Below are positions 1 to 9,453 of a stretch of 43,015 bases of DNA, piece after piece (the first letter of the stretch is position 1; every line of letters starts with the position of its first letter). This stretch comes from Ignavibacteria bacterium (GTDB lineage Bacteria; Bacteroidota; Ignavibacteria; UBA10030), in assembly GCA_016873755.1 (NCBI GenBank), contig VGWB01000004.1, positions 1 to 43,015 of the forward strand. Reading direction: 5' to 3'. Position numbers and translations under genes: made by a program. The notes under the pieces are model-generated. The model did no database searches and was not told the DNA's origin. It worked only from the letters and a program-made list of their open reading frames with translations.

Positions 1-231
1 CGAGACGATCTTGACGAGCTCGTGGAGTGGAATGTGCGTGCGGGCGCCTGCACTCCGGATGGCCTGTTCAAGCGTTCCCTTCCGGTCCACAAGCCATGCC
101 CAAACGTTGTACCCCAGCCGGTTGACATCGTTAGGCTCTTGGGCCGGAATATCTGATACTGCGTTGTAGGCAATCTTTTCGATGCTCTCGGGTGGGAATT
201 CACTTACAGCGGAGGGTGGTTTGGTTGTCAT
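1..231 (-). CDS. Unrecognised protein, N-terminal part only (runs off left edge)
   Basis: An open frame starts with ATG at 231 and runs to the window edge without a stop, giving 77 visible codons. The peptide begins MTTKPPSAVSEF and continues with a mixed-charge, probably helical stretch (NVWAWLVDRKG, then HIPLHELVKI). I do not recognise the family. There is no signal peptide or membrane segment in the visible part. The spacer between this start and the end of the SpoIIE phosphatase gene is about 107 bases and contains an AT-rich patch that could hold its promoter. The amino-acid composition looks like real coding sequence, and no better frame exists on either strand here. Confidence 0.6.
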   Translation of the reverse strand, partial: MTTKPPSAVSEFPPESIEKIAYNAVSDIPAQEPNDVNRLGYNVWAWLVDRKGTLEQAIRSAGARTHIPLHELVKIVS

Positions 232-287
232 GCTTCAGGTTCTCGTATGGGCGAAGAGTTGCTCTCCGGCTGAGAATTTCTGCGGAG

Positions 288-312
288 AAATATACAAACA
301 TATACCAAAAAG
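288..312 (-). promoter_or_regulatory. AT-rich candidate promoter for the left-edge gene
   Basis: This is an AT-rich island in otherwise GC-rich DNA. Read on the minus strand it contains TATGTTTG (positions 302 to 295), an exact match to the Bacteroidota -7 consensus TAnnTTTG. It lies about 64 bases before the ATG at 231. I see no convincing -33 TTG at the proper distance, so this is only a candidate. Confidence 0.25.
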
Positions 313-338
313 GGAAACCCGATAGTACTCTGCAGACG

Positions 339-2858
339 TCAAAGCTTGACTTCCGTCGATTTCACGACGACGAGCGTCAGGTCGTCATTCTGTTCCGTGG
401 CACCCCGGAAATCCTCCACAGAAGTCAGGATGCTCTGTTGAAGCTCTTGTGCCCTCAAGTGACGCTTGGATTTCACGATCTCGTAGACGGTCTCTTCACC
501 GAACTGGGCATTGTGCTCGTTCATCGCTTCTGTCAGCCCGTCGGAATAGAAGACGAAGATGTTGTCCCTGTTGAGAGATCTTCTGATCTCCTCCAACTGG
601 TCTTCGAAAACGGGTCCGCGCTCGAGTCCAAGACCGATTCCGCCGCCCCGGACGTACTCAAGTTTTCCATCCACCCCAATCAGGGCCTCGTTATGTCCGG
701 CACGGCAAATGAGGACCTCTTTCTTCTCCATGTCGAACAGAGCAAGGATCATGGTGATGAACGATTTCCGTTCGATACCATCATAGATGCGGCGATTGAC
801 CTGGATGAGCATATCCTTCGGATGCTCGTACATCGGAGCGACGATCTGAATCATGCCCTGGATCTTCGACATATACAGCGCCGCCGACATGCCTTTGCCG
901 GAAACGTCGCCGACAGCGATCAGCAGCCTCTTAGGTCCAAGCTCGATGTAGTCGAAGTAGTCTCCGCCCACCGTCAAGGCAGGGATTGAGACCCCCGCGA
1001 TATCAAGTCCTTCGATCAGCGGATTGGATATCGGTAAGAGACCCTGCTGGATATTGCGGGCAAGCGTGAGTTCCTCCTCGATCTTCTGCTTTTCAATCTC
1101 CTCCTTGTGCAGGCGGGAGTTTTCGATGGCGATCGCAGCCTGGCCTGCGACGGTCGAGAGAAGGTCGATGTCTTCCTGTGAATAGACTTTGCCCGAACGC
1201 TTCGGACCCACATTGATGAACCCGATGAGTCTTGCCTGGAGGAACATGGGGACTGCCAGGACGACGCCTGACCTGAGAAGCTTCTCTCTGTCAAGTTCAT
1301 GCAGGTTGAAGGACTCCGGCTCCGTTGCCAGCAAGGCGAAGGATTGTGGGGCTCTTGTTTCGCGCAGCAATGCGATAAGCCCGTTGGCCTCTCGTCCGTA
1401 GGCGCACGCTCCCTCTTCCATATTGACTGCTACGCACGAGCATCCCTCACGCTCATCACACAACACGACGGCAACCTTCTCAATATGCATCGTCGACGAG
1501 ATCGTATTCACCATGGAGGAGAGAACTTCATCGAGGCTCAATAATCGCGGCAGCTCCTGACTGAACTCCAGGAGCGCCTTCTGATAGTTGTATCGTTCCT
1601 GGTAGAAAACCCGATCGATCCACTCCTGTGCTTTTCGCTTCAACGGATCAAACGCGAATGCAATAATGATGAAAGCAAACAAGCTGACGACCTGGCTCTC
1701 CTCCATATCGAGCAGGTAGGCAAGCGTGTTGCCGATACTGAAGACCAGCAGGAGGTAGATGCCCGCCAGGACCGCGGTAACAAGAGCATAAAGAAGGCTC
1801 CGTTTGATGACAAGTTCGATATCCATCAATCGGTACTTAAAGATGGAATACCCGAAGGCGCACGGAAGGCCCACGACGAAGAACATCGGGATCAGCAGGA
1901 CCGGCTGCGTGAAAATCGTAAACGGATTTCTCATCTGGATGACGAACACATACGCAAGGGTCAGCAGCCACACCGCCGCACCGATAAGGATCGGCCGGAG
2001 AGGTGCTCTTCTTACTCGATCAACACTCCGAAAATAGGTCACGCCGAAAATGACCAACCCTGCCACGAAGAATACAGTTGGCGTGTAGGCGAGAACAAGA
2101 TTGACTGGAAAAGGAAGTTGTCCTGGAATATTTAGGGGGAAGAAGGCCGCAGTCGCAATGCTGTAGCCATAGAGCAGGGGCTTCACCCACATCCTGTTGA
2201 GGATCTTCTTGCGTACTGGGAAGTGCAAGAAGAAGGTGATGAAGTTCGGGAGCGCGAGACTCCACCCCAGCACAAAGGCTATCCCCAGCGTGTAGAGCTT
2301 CCAAGGCGGTGCGCCGGTGAGATTGAGCTGGGAGAAGCCAAAGAACAACATCGTGTAAAGGCCGTAGCGTGCGAACAGTCTCTGAATCACTCCCTGGGGA
2401 CGGCTGAGGACGACAACGTAGCCGACGAGAAGAAAGCCCAGACCCAGCAGATACACGGCGAGGTACCTGATGTCGAACACCTTCAGGATCTGGACGTTCG
2501 TAACGAACGTCGCCCCGTCTCGTTCGATCAGGTACTCTGCGTACTCATTTCGCTTGATGCTGTTGATGATAACCATCGCCTGGTTGCCATCTTTGAATCC
2601 TTTGCCATCAATCCTGAGAAGGATATCACCGTCTCGTATCCCTGCCTGGTCGGCCACACCGCCCGGCACAACGTCGGTAATGAGGAACCCTGATTTCCCA
2701 TCCTTGCGCGGGAGCCATCCACATTGGTCGTTGCTTGTGGCTCGGAATACCATCACATCGAGCGCGTGGATGAGAGTCACACTCAGCACAATAAGCGTGG
2801 CGATGGTGTATAGAATGCGGATCGACCGCGGTGTCATCTTCTCGATGGGATTTCTCAT
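339..2858 (-). CDS. PDZ / multi-pass membrane / GAF / SpoIIE-type serine phosphatase
   Basis: This 839-residue protein is a likely membrane-bound PP2C-type phosphatase of the RsbU/SpoIIE family, which dephosphorylates anti-sigma-factor antagonists. An N-terminal transmembrane helix (about 12-32) is followed by a PDZ domain (about 50-120, with GGVADQAGIRDGDILL). About eight further hydrophobic segments lie between 130 and 405. A GAF-like domain (about 440-590) is followed by a short coiled coil, EEIEKQKIEEEL. The catalytic domain (about 620-835) has GGDYFDY, GDVSGKGMSAAL, SDGLTEA and the final NDDLTLVVVK, so the metal-binding aspartates are present. It lies 69 bases downstream of the patatin gene on the same strand and may be cotranscribed. 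No anti-sigma factor or STAS antagonist is encoded nearby. The Shine-Dalgarno sequence before 2858 is weak; an ATG seven codons downstream is possible. Confidence 0.9.
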   Translation of the reverse strand: MRNPIEKMTPRSIRILYTIATLIVLSVTLIHALDVMVFRATSNDQCGWLPRKDGKSGFLITDVVPGGVADQAGIRDGDILLRIDGKGFKDGNQAMVIINSIKRNEYAEYLIERDGATFVTNVQILKVFDIRYLAVYLLGLGFLLVGYVVVLSRPQGVIQRLFARYGLYTMLFFGFSQLNLTGAPPWKLYTLGIAFVLGWSLALPNFITFFLHFPVRKKILNRMWVKPLLYGYSIATAAFFPLNIPGQLPFPVNLVLAYTPTVFFVAGLVIFGVTYFRSVDRVRRAPLRPILIGAAVWLLTLAYVFVIQMRNPFTIFTQPVLLIPMFFVVGLPCAFGYSIFKYRLMDIELVIKRSLLYALVTAVLAGIYLLLVFSIGNTLAYLLDMEESQVVSLFAFIIIAFAFDPLKRKAQEWIDRVFYQERYNYQKALLEFSQELPRLLSLDEVLSSMVNTISSTMHIEKVAVVLCDEREGCSCVAVNMEEGACAYGREANGLIALLRETRAPQSFALLATEPESFNLHELDREKLLRSGVVLAVPMFLQARLIGFINVGPKRSGKVYSQEDIDLLSTVAGQAAIAIENSRLHKEEIEKQKIEEELTLARNIQQGLLPISNPLIEGLDIAGVSIPALTVGGDYFDYIELGPKRLLIAVGDVSGKGMSAALYMSKIQGMIQIVAPMYEHPKDMLIQVNRRIYDGIERKSFITMILALFDMEKKEVLICRAGHNEALIGVDGKLEYVRGGGIGLGLERGPVFEDQLEEIRRSLNRDNIFVFYSDGLTEAMNEHNAQFGEETVYEIVKSKRHLRAQELQQSILTSVEDFRGATEQNDDLTLVVVKSTEVKL

Positions 2859-2927
2859 GGCTGGATTCCGCAGTGAGTGCAGGCTCTTCTTCTAGAATAC
2901 GAGGGAGAAGGATTTTCGTTTCGCCGG

Positions 2928-5687
2928 CTAGAACGCATATCCGATGGAAAAATAGGCCAGAGTCGGGCCAAGACTGATGGGATTGTTCAGGAGTTCCTTT
3001 CGAAAATAGAAACTCTGGCCAACGGAGAACTCGGCCAGGCCAACCGGGGTGTCGAGTGCAAGCCCCACGCCGATTCCGTGCCGCAGGTCCTTTCCTCGGA
3101 TTTCCGCAGGGGCAGCCCAAATTGAGCCCAGATCGTACCGCGCGGTCAAGTAGGTATCAAAGAAGATTCTGAATGGGCTGTGGTACCGATATTCGAGGCT
3201 CGCAACGAGCAGTTGGCGACCCCGGCTATTGTCTTCTCGCAGTCCGAAGAAACTCTGCTGGCCGCCGAGGCTGAACTGTTCCGTGATGGGCAGCGTTTCA
3301 TCGGCAAACCCAAAACGGATCCGCGGATGCAACGTGTGGCGCTGGAAATATGTATCGTACCAATCAGAGCTGAATGACATCTTGGTGAATCCTGCGCCAC
3401 CCTTTGCCGGGAGAAAGGCCGATTCGTACGAGAAGTCCATCACCACGCCTTTTCGCGGGAATGGGTAACGATCCTGATTGTCGATTTTCAGACCGAACTT
3501 GATTGAGCCGATCCTGAAATCCTCCGTTTGCAGCGAGAGTCCAGAGATGTTCCAGACACGATGGCTCTCAAGCCTGCCTTCCGCCGTCACTGTTCCCAGG
3601 CGCTCCAGCTGCGTTCCGAACTTGATCGAGCCGCCCCGCCGAAGCTCCCGGTATTCTCCCAACCAGATCCGATTCCATCTCCTGGAATCAGACAGCGGCT
3701 CGTCTGCATAGACGTTGACATCGCGGAATGTGTAGTACGCGCTGAGGCCAACGGTGAGATAGGAATTGAAGATCCGTGTAACCTTGAACTCCCCTACATA
3801 ACTCATGTTTCTCGGCCCGCCGAACACATGCACGCCGAGCTCTGCACCGATGCCAAACAGGTTCTCGTCCCGAACGTCGATCGAGGGTTGAATGTCGCGT
3901 TCATTATCGATGCGCAATCCCAACCGAATCAACTCCGTCTTCCTCTCCCGAATGTTGATCACCACAATCTGATGTTCGTGATGTTCACCCTCTTGATGAA
4001 CACTCACGGACACCTGCTCAAAGAGATTCGTACCGTAGAGTCTCGCAATTCCCTCCGCGACCCTCGCCACCTGAAAGACATCACCCTGATCCCACGGCAG
4101 CTCCCTCCAGAGAACATAATCCTTTGTCTTTGTCGTGCCCCGTATGTCCCGCCGGAATACCACACCTTCGTCAATGACCAGGCTCGCGATACCACTCGAT
4201 CGGTCCAGCTCTGCATTCCGTATTCGAGCGAGCGAATAGCCGCGGTCTCTGTAGATCGCCAGGACTGATTCCATTGCTTTGCGGCTCTCAAGGAAATTGA
4301 GCCGGCGACCAATCAGCGGCTCAAACACGGCTTTCAACGTGTCAAGTCCAATGTACCTACTCCCGCTGATCTCCACAGTCTTCACCGTCGGATTAGGTTG
4401 GGCCCGCAGGCTCAGAGCATGGTTCCCATCGTTTCCGCGAACCTCGATTTCAACAGACTCAAAATCGCCGCTCTCATACATCTCATTCACGAGCGATTGC
4501 AGTGTGAACTCGGGGACATCGGCTTGACGTCCGATCTCGAGCATCTTCGTGAGCCATCGTTGTTCGAGCGTCAGCGGATCGAACTGCAACCTCGCGTTAG
4601 CGAAAACGTGATCCCTTGTGTGGCTCCGTTCAGTCTCGAATGACCTCAGCCGGATCAGCGACCGCAGCTCATCCACAACGCCACGCGCGGCCTCATGTCC
4701 CTGCAAGACAAGGGAATCGAGATTGGTGAAGTCGTCTGACAGATGAGCCCCGATCTTCGGGGTGATAACTACGTCTGCCTTCGCCAGTTGGTCGCGCTTC
4801 GCCGACTGCATCGTGATGCCCAAGACCTGATCGGCGATCTCCCAAAGGGCGTTCAGCTTCGAAGCGGGCCGCAGCGGGCTTGTGACATCAACGACAACAA
4901 CAATGTCGGCACCCCAGGATCGTGCGATATCCACGGGTATGTTGGAGACCAGCCCGCCATCCAGCAGCCGGGTTGTATCACGCGGCACAGGGCTGAACAA
5001 GAGAGGAACCGAGACACTGGCCCGCAGGGCTTCCGTCAGATCACCGCGGTCAAGCACGAACGATTCGCCCGATACGAGGTCTGTCGTGACGGCACGAAAC
5101 GGGATCCGCAGGTCGTCAAAGCTGGGGTTGGGATGATAGATGCCTTGAAGCACCAGCAGGTTCAGGTAGTTCGTGAGCCTCTGACCAGTCGAGAGTGCCT
5201 GCGGGAGAATTGGCTCAAATCCGTCAAAGCGTACCGTCACGATGCTGCGGTCCGCCGCAAGCTTCTGGTCAAGAAACTGGTCGCTTCGGCGCGCCTCGTC
5301 GCTGAAGCTCAATATCTCGGTCCAGTCTGTCGTGTCAACCACGTCGCGCAGCTGCTCGGTCGAATAACCGGCGGCATACAAACCACCGATTATACTCCCC
5401 ATGCTCGTGCCGACAATGAGGTCAATGGGGATTTCCGCTTGCTCCAGCACTTCTAAGACCCCGACACTAGCTATCCCCCGTGCCCCGCCGCCGCTGAGGA
5501 CGAGCGCCACCTTTGGTCGCACAACGGAGCTATACGGAAGGAAATTCGGGATTCGGTCAGTCGATCCCGCAATCCTCGGGCGGATCACCTCCACTGATCG
5601 GTGCTCGCCAGCGCCCGCCTGCCTCGCGGGAGCGGTAAGTGACGCAATGCACATCGTCAGCACAAGAAGAGTATATCGCGCAAGCAT
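2928..5687 (-). CDS. Patatin-like phospholipase fused to POTRA and Omp85 barrel
   Basis: This 919-residue protein is a predicted outer-membrane or secreted lipid acyl hydrolase resembling type Vd (PlpD-like) proteins. A signal peptide (MLARYTLLVLTMCIASL) is followed by a patatin domain (about 60-260) with the oxyanion loop GGGARG, nucleophile Ser95 in GTSMG and catalytic Asp243 in DGG. POTRA-like sequence lies at about 395-560, and a beta-barrel of the bacterial surface antigen family ends in GYAF, with the C-terminal Phe usual for barrel substrates of BAM. I chose ATG 5687 because the signal peptide starts there, GGAG lies just upstream, and a candidate promoter lies at 5722-5750. An in-frame ATG at 5774 would precede that promoter. 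Confidence 0.92.
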   Translation of the reverse strand: MLARYTLLVLTMCIASLTAPARQAGAGEHRSVEVIRPRIAGSTDRIPNFLPYSSVVRPKVALVLSGGGARGIASVGVLEVLEQAEIPIDLIVGTSMGSIIGGLYAAGYSTEQLRDVVDTTDWTEILSFSDEARRSDQFLDQKLAADRSIVTVRFDGFEPILPQALSTGQRLTNYLNLLVLQGIYHPNPSFDDLRIPFRAVTTDLVSGESFVLDRGDLTEALRASVSVPLLFSPVPRDTTRLLDGGLVSNIPVDIARSWGADIVVVVDVTSPLRPASKLNALWEIADQVLGITMQSAKRDQLAKADVVITPKIGAHLSDDFTNLDSLVLQGHEAARGVVDELRSLIRLRSFETERSHTRDHVFANARLQFDPLTLEQRWLTKMLEIGRQADVPEFTLQSLVNEMYESGDFESVEIEVRGNDGNHALSLRAQPNPTVKTVEISGSRYIGLDTLKAVFEPLIGRRLNFLESRKAMESVLAIYRDRGYSLARIRNAELDRSSGIASLVIDEGVVFRRDIRGTTKTKDYVLWRELPWDQGDVFQVARVAEGIARLYGTNLFEQVSVSVHQEGEHHEHQIVVINIRERKTELIRLGLRIDNERDIQPSIDVRDENLFGIGAELGVHVFGGPRNMSYVGEFKVTRIFNSYLTVGLSAYYTFRDVNVYADEPLSDSRRWNRIWLGEYRELRRGGSIKFGTQLERLGTVTAEGRLESHRVWNISGLSLQTEDFRIGSIKFGLKIDNQDRYPFPRKGVVMDFSYESAFLPAKGGAGFTKMSFSSDWYDTYFQRHTLHPRIRFGFADETLPITEQFSLGGQQSFFGLREDNSRGRQLLVASLEYRYHSPFRIFFDTYLTARYDLGSIWAAPAEIRGKDLRHGIGVGLALDTPVGLAEFSVGQSFYFRKELLNNPISLGPTLAYFSIGYAF

Positions 5688-5721
5688 CGCTCCATCCTGA
5701 TTTATCACGGCATTCGCAGCG

Positions 5722-5750
5722 AAGGTACCGAATAAAGAATGGAATAGCAA
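5722..5750 (-). promoter_or_regulatory. Candidate promoter of the patatin-barrel gene
   Basis: Minus strand: TTGCTA (5750-5745), a 17-base spacer, then TACCTT (5727-5722). Extended, the -10 reads TACCTTCG, seven of eight matches to TAnnTTTG. Transcription would begin near 5715, about 28 bases before ATG 5687. This is a sequence match only. Confidence 0.35.
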
Positions 5751-5916
5751 CGATGCGAGCGCGTCAACTCGCACTGCGGCATCGTCGAGCCGCCATCATC
5801 CTCCTCTTCTGCACAACGTCCGTTCGCTTGATTTTCGGCCATCTTCGGGTTAAGTTATGATCGTGAAAATGCTCCAGACGCTTCATTCGCTTGCACGCAG
5901 GGATGATGATGCGCTG

Positions 5917-5945
5917 TTGACCGGCTGAATCCACCTTGGTATTCT
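5917..5945 (+). promoter_or_regulatory. Candidate promoter giving a leaderless vWA-protein mRNA
   Basis: TTGACC (5917-5922), exactly 17 bases, then TATTCT (5940-5945). The start of transcription would fall at about 5951-5953, on the ATG at 5952, so the mRNA would have no 5' leader. This fits the absence of any Shine-Dalgarno sequence before that ATG. A weaker alternative, TTGATT at 5828 with TAAGTT at 5851, would give a leader of about 90 bases. Confidence 0.4.
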
Positions 5946-5951
5946 AGCAGT

Positions 5952-8141
5952 ATGACATTTCTCAATCCCATTGCCCTCTTCGGTCTAGCCGCGGCTGCCA
6001 TCCCGGTACTGCTGCATCTTCTCAATCTGCGGAAGCTCCGGAGGATTGAGTTCAGTACACTTACCTTCCTCAAGGAACTGCAGCGGACGCGGATTCGCCG
6101 CCTCAAGCTCCGACAATTGCTGTTGCTGGTCCTCCGAACACTCGTTGTCATCATGCTCGTGCTTGCATTTTCGCGACCCACGCTCAAAGGGACCCTGGCA
6201 GGAAATATCGGCTCCCACGCCAAGATAACGGCGGCTCTGATCATCGACGACTCGTACAGCATGACACTGGACGATGAGCAGGGCGAGCTCTTGAAGCAAG
6301 CGAAACAGATGGCCTCAGCGGTGGTTGATCTCTTTCAGGAGGGGGACGAAGTCACGCTTGTCAGATTCTCGGACGTCGCCCGCGGGGCACCCGACATCCA
6401 GCCAACGACAATTCGGGACTTGTCCCTCCTCAGGCAAGAAATCGGAGACATTCGGTCTACAGCGGTCCACAGAACTGCTGAATCAGCCCTGCGCTACGCA
6501 GCAAAGCTTCTATCCAGCTCACCCGACTTCAACAAAGAGGTCTATCTTTTCTCGGATTTCCAGCGCGGCGTTTTTGCGGATCCCTCCCCACCAACTCCGA
6601 AAGAGGATCTCTTTCCCTCTGATGCCCGCTTTTTTCTCGCTCCCGTCGGAGAGCGTGAGGCCCGGAATGTGAGCGTGGAATCCATCGCCATACCTATGAC
6701 CATCTTCGAGAAGAATAAGCCTTTCACTGTCAACGCGCGATTCCGCAACAACTCCAGAACAGGTGTGCGGGATCTGGTTGTAAGCCTCTTCTTGGACGGG
6801 AGCCGCGTCGCGCAGCGAGGAGTTGATCTTCAAAGCGAGGGAACCGTTGACGTTGAGTTTTCCGCTGTTCCGAATTCCGTCGGTTTCATCGAAGGATTCG
6901 TAGAACTCGAAGACGACGATTTCGAACATGACAATCGGCGCTACTTTGTCGTTCAGATTCCTGAACGCATTCAAGTCCTGCTGATCGGACGTCCATCCGA
7001 CACCCGCTATCTCGGTCTTGCGCTGGCAACGGAGCTTTCGACAGGAGCGACAGCTTTCGATGTCAAGGAGATCACAACGCCACAACTGAGCTCCTCGAAT
7101 ATCGAGCAGTCGGACGTTGTCGTTCTGGTGGGAAGCCAGGGACTATCTCCGACACAGACGGGCCAGCTTGCTTCATTTGTGAGGAACGGCCACGGAATGG
7201 TCTTCTTTCCGGAGCCTTCCCTTTCCCCGTCCTGGTTTGACTCTGCATTTGCACGTCCGATCGGAACTCCCCCGATGAGCGGCATCGACAGGGGGCCTGC
7301 CCCATCGGTGAACGGACAGGGTGAGTCGTTCATGGAATTCGATCAGGTCGACCTTCGGCATCCGATTTTCCGGGGGATGTTCGAGGATCAGCAGTTAAGA
7401 ACGCCCGAGCAGTCTTCGCGCGCGGCGCCCAGACCAGTGCGTTCCATCGAATCCCCGCGGGTGAGATCAGCCGCCCGCTACGCATTGACGCCTCAATCTA
7501 CCCCCATCATTACGCTCTCAAACGGATCAGCGTTCCTCGTCGAGCACAGAGTCGGAAGCGGAAAGGTACTTCTCTATGCAGTTGCACCGGTCCTCGAGTG
7601 GTCGGACCTTCCCCGCAAAGGTCTTTTCGTACCGCTGGTGCATCGATCCGTGTCGTACGTGAGCCAGCATCAGGCCCCGGCGCTCGAGACTCTCGCAGGC
7701 GACGACGTACTCCTGAACAGCACAACTCGTTCTGTGGTGCCCTGGACTATCCGAGATCCTGCGCGGATTGAGAGAACATATGCCCCTTCTTCCTCCGGCT
7801 GGTTGCAGACACTGCGGTTCTCGGACACCGATCAGGTAGGGGTCTACTCCGTCTACGCTCACGACGCGCTGCTTCAGCGGTTCGCGGTGAACCTGAATCC
7901 TCAGGAGTCGAAACTTCTCAGAGCATCAACAAAGGAGATCGACGCGTCCTTGCGGCAGATCGGGATAGAGCGCTCGGCAGTACGATATGTGCAGCAAGTG
8001 CAGGATCTGGTGCAGACCGTTCGCACATCACGATTCGGCTCAGAATTGTGGAGACACTTTCTGGTGGCCGCTTTGATACTCGCGTTGATGGAGATGATGG
8101 TAGCACGAACGGGAAAAAAGGAGACGTTGGAGTCCCGCTAG
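5952..8141 (+). CDS. BatA-like membrane protein with vWA domain
   Basis: This 729-residue membrane-anchored protein opens with the two-anchor N-terminal domain found in BatA-type proteins: a hydrophobic start MTFLNPIALFGLAAAA, a basic LRKLRRIEFSTLTFLKELQ-type stretch, and a second helix at about 58-75. A von Willebrand A domain follows with the metal site DDSYS (D-x-S-x-S) near residue 100. A long beta-rich periplasmic part then precedes a final transmembrane helix (HFLVAALILALMEMM) close to the C-terminus. Family members act in aerotolerance or MoxR-linked envelope assembly, but no MoxR ATPase or other Bat gene is present here, so the role is open. The stop is one base before the hflX ATG, implying coupled translation. 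Confidence 0.85.
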   Translation: MTFLNPIALFGLAAAAIPVLLHLLNLRKLRRIEFSTLTFLKELQRTRIRRLKLRQLLLLVLRTLVVIMLVLAFSRPTLKGTLAGNIGSHAKITAALIIDDSYSMTLDDEQGELLKQAKQMASAVVDLFQEGDEVTLVRFSDVARGAPDIQPTTIRDLSLLRQEIGDIRSTAVHRTAESALRYAAKLLSSSPDFNKEVYLFSDFQRGVFADPSPPTPKEDLFPSDARFFLAPVGEREARNVSVESIAIPMTIFEKNKPFTVNARFRNNSRTGVRDLVVSLFLDGSRVAQRGVDLQSEGTVDVEFSAVPNSVGFIEGFVELEDDDFEHDNRRYFVVQIPERIQVLLIGRPSDTRYLGLALATELSTGATAFDVKEITTPQLSSSNIEQSDVVVLVGSQGLSPTQTGQLASFVRNGHGMVFFPEPSLSPSWFDSAFARPIGTPPMSGIDRGPAPSVNGQGESFMEFDQVDLRHPIFRGMFEDQQLRTPEQSSRAAPRPVRSIESPRVRSAARYALTPQSTPIITLSNGSAFLVEHRVGSGKVLLYAVAPVLEWSDLPRKGLFVPLVHRSVSYVSQHQAPALETLAGDDVLLNSTTRSVVPWTIRDPARIERTYAPSSSGWLQTLRFSDTDQVGVYSVYAHDALLQRFAVNLNPQESKLLRASTKEIDASLRQIGIERSAVRYVQQVQDLVQTVRTSRFGSELWRHFLVAALILALMEMMVARTGKKETLESR

Positions 8142-8142
8142 G

Positions 8143-9408
8143 ATGATAGAACTTGCTCAGGCAGGAAAAGAACGCTGCATTATCGTTGGCGTTTCCACTC
8201 GTTCGGTTGGGCGGACTGAAACAGAGGAATACCTGGACGAGCTCGCTCTCCTCGCCGATACGGCAGGAGCAGAAATTGTGGCGCGGTTAACGCAAGACCG
8301 CGATCGCATTGATCCTGCAACCTTCATCGGCAAGGGGAAGGTCGAGGAGATCCGCGCGCTCGTCGAAGCGCAGAAGATTCCACTGGTGATCTTCGACGAT
8401 GATCTCTCCGCCGTACAGGTGAGAAATCTCGAACGCTCGCTCGAATGCAAGGTGCTCGATCGAAGCGCCCTCATTCTCGACATCTTCGCCTCACGCGCCA
8501 AGACCAACGAGGCCAAGACGCAGGTTGAACTCGCTCAGCTGCAGTACCTCCTGCCCCGTCTCACTCGCCAGTGGACTCACCTCTCGAAGCAGTACGGCGG
8601 CATCGGCACGAAGGGGCCGGGCGAGACCCAGATTGAAACCGACCGTCGAATGATCCGTGCCCGGATCGGTCATTTGAAGGAAAAGCTGGACCGGATCTCC
8701 CGGCAGCGCGTCACACAGCGCAAGTCACGGTCGCTCCATACCAGGGCAGCGCTGGTCGGCTACACCAACGCGGGGAAGTCAACGCTGTTGAATCTGCTCT
8801 CCGGCTCCGACGTCTTCGTCGAGAACCGCCTCTTTGCGACGCTCGATCCAACAACGCGGGTCGTTCACCTGAGCGCTGCCGTTCAGATTCTCATGACGGA
8901 CACGGTCGGATTCATCAGAAAGCTTCCTCACCACCTCGTCGCTTCGTTCAAGAGCACTCTTGAAGAAATCACCGAGGCCGACCTCCTGCTTCACATTGTC
9001 GATGTCTCGAGCCCATATCTCGAAGAACAGATCTCCATCGCGAACGACACGCTCGCCGAACTCTATGCCGATAACAAACCGACGCTCATGGTTTTCAACA
9101 AGATCGATCGTCTCACCGACCGTACGCCCCTCCACTCGCTGGCGAAACAGTACCAACATCGTGTGTTCATCTCAGCGACCCGGGGGATCAACTTGCTGGG
9201 ATTGAAAGAGGAGGTCTTGGTTCTGCTCGAGAAGGAGTTCGTCGAGGAGACCTTCCGCTTACGACAGGAAAACCAGAAGCTCATTTCGCGCCTTCACGCT
9301 GCCGGCGAAGTCCTCGAACGAGTATACGAGGATAACCAGGTCATTCTGCGCATGAGAGTCAAGCGAAAGGACCGGGAGCGCCTTGCCGCGATGATTGAGC
9401 GACCGTGA
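8143..9408 (+). CDS. hflX: GTPase HflX
   Basis: This 421-residue ribosome-associated GTPase splits or rescues stalled ribosomes. The N-terminal HflX domain (about 10-190) contains the glycine-rich stretch GGIGTKGPGETQIETDRR, followed by a helical linker. The G domain has G1 GYTNAGKST, G2 TLDPTTR, G3 DTVGF and G4 NKID. A short C-terminal part follows (about 365-421). Length and motif order are normal for the family. The gene begins one base after the stop of the vWA protein gene, so the two are probably one transcript. The gene ends 45 bases before the oppositely oriented lipoprotein gene; I see no clear terminator in that gap. Confidence 0.97.
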   Translation: MIELAQAGKERCIIVGVSTRSVGRTETEEYLDELALLADTAGAEIVARLTQDRDRIDPATFIGKGKVEEIRALVEAQKIPLVIFDDDLSAVQVRNLERSLECKVLDRSALILDIFASRAKTNEAKTQVELAQLQYLLPRLTRQWTHLSKQYGGIGTKGPGETQIETDRRMIRARIGHLKEKLDRISRQRVTQRKSRSLHTRAALVGYTNAGKSTLLNLLSGSDVFVENRLFATLDPTTRVVHLSAAVQILMTDTVGFIRKLPHHLVASFKSTLEEITEADLLLHIVDVSSPYLEEQISIANDTLAELYADNKPTLMVFNKIDRLTDRTPLHSLAKQYQHRVFISATRGINLLGLKEEVLVLLEKEFVEETFRLRQENQKLISRLHAAGEVLERVYEDNQVILRMRVKRKDRERLAAMIERP

Positions 9409-9453
9409 GTTCCCTGATGCAAATCCACCGTCGCGAGGATCCTCTGAGCGCTT

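Noticed and set aside
192-989. 265-codon open frame on plus strand
   Set aside because: It lies opposite the SpoIIE phosphatase domain, has no domain or signal, and its composition follows the codon pattern of the opposite gene.
4743-5456. 237-codon open frame opposite the patatin domain
   Set aside because: It is an antisense shadow of a strongly conserved catalytic region and has no ribosome-binding site.
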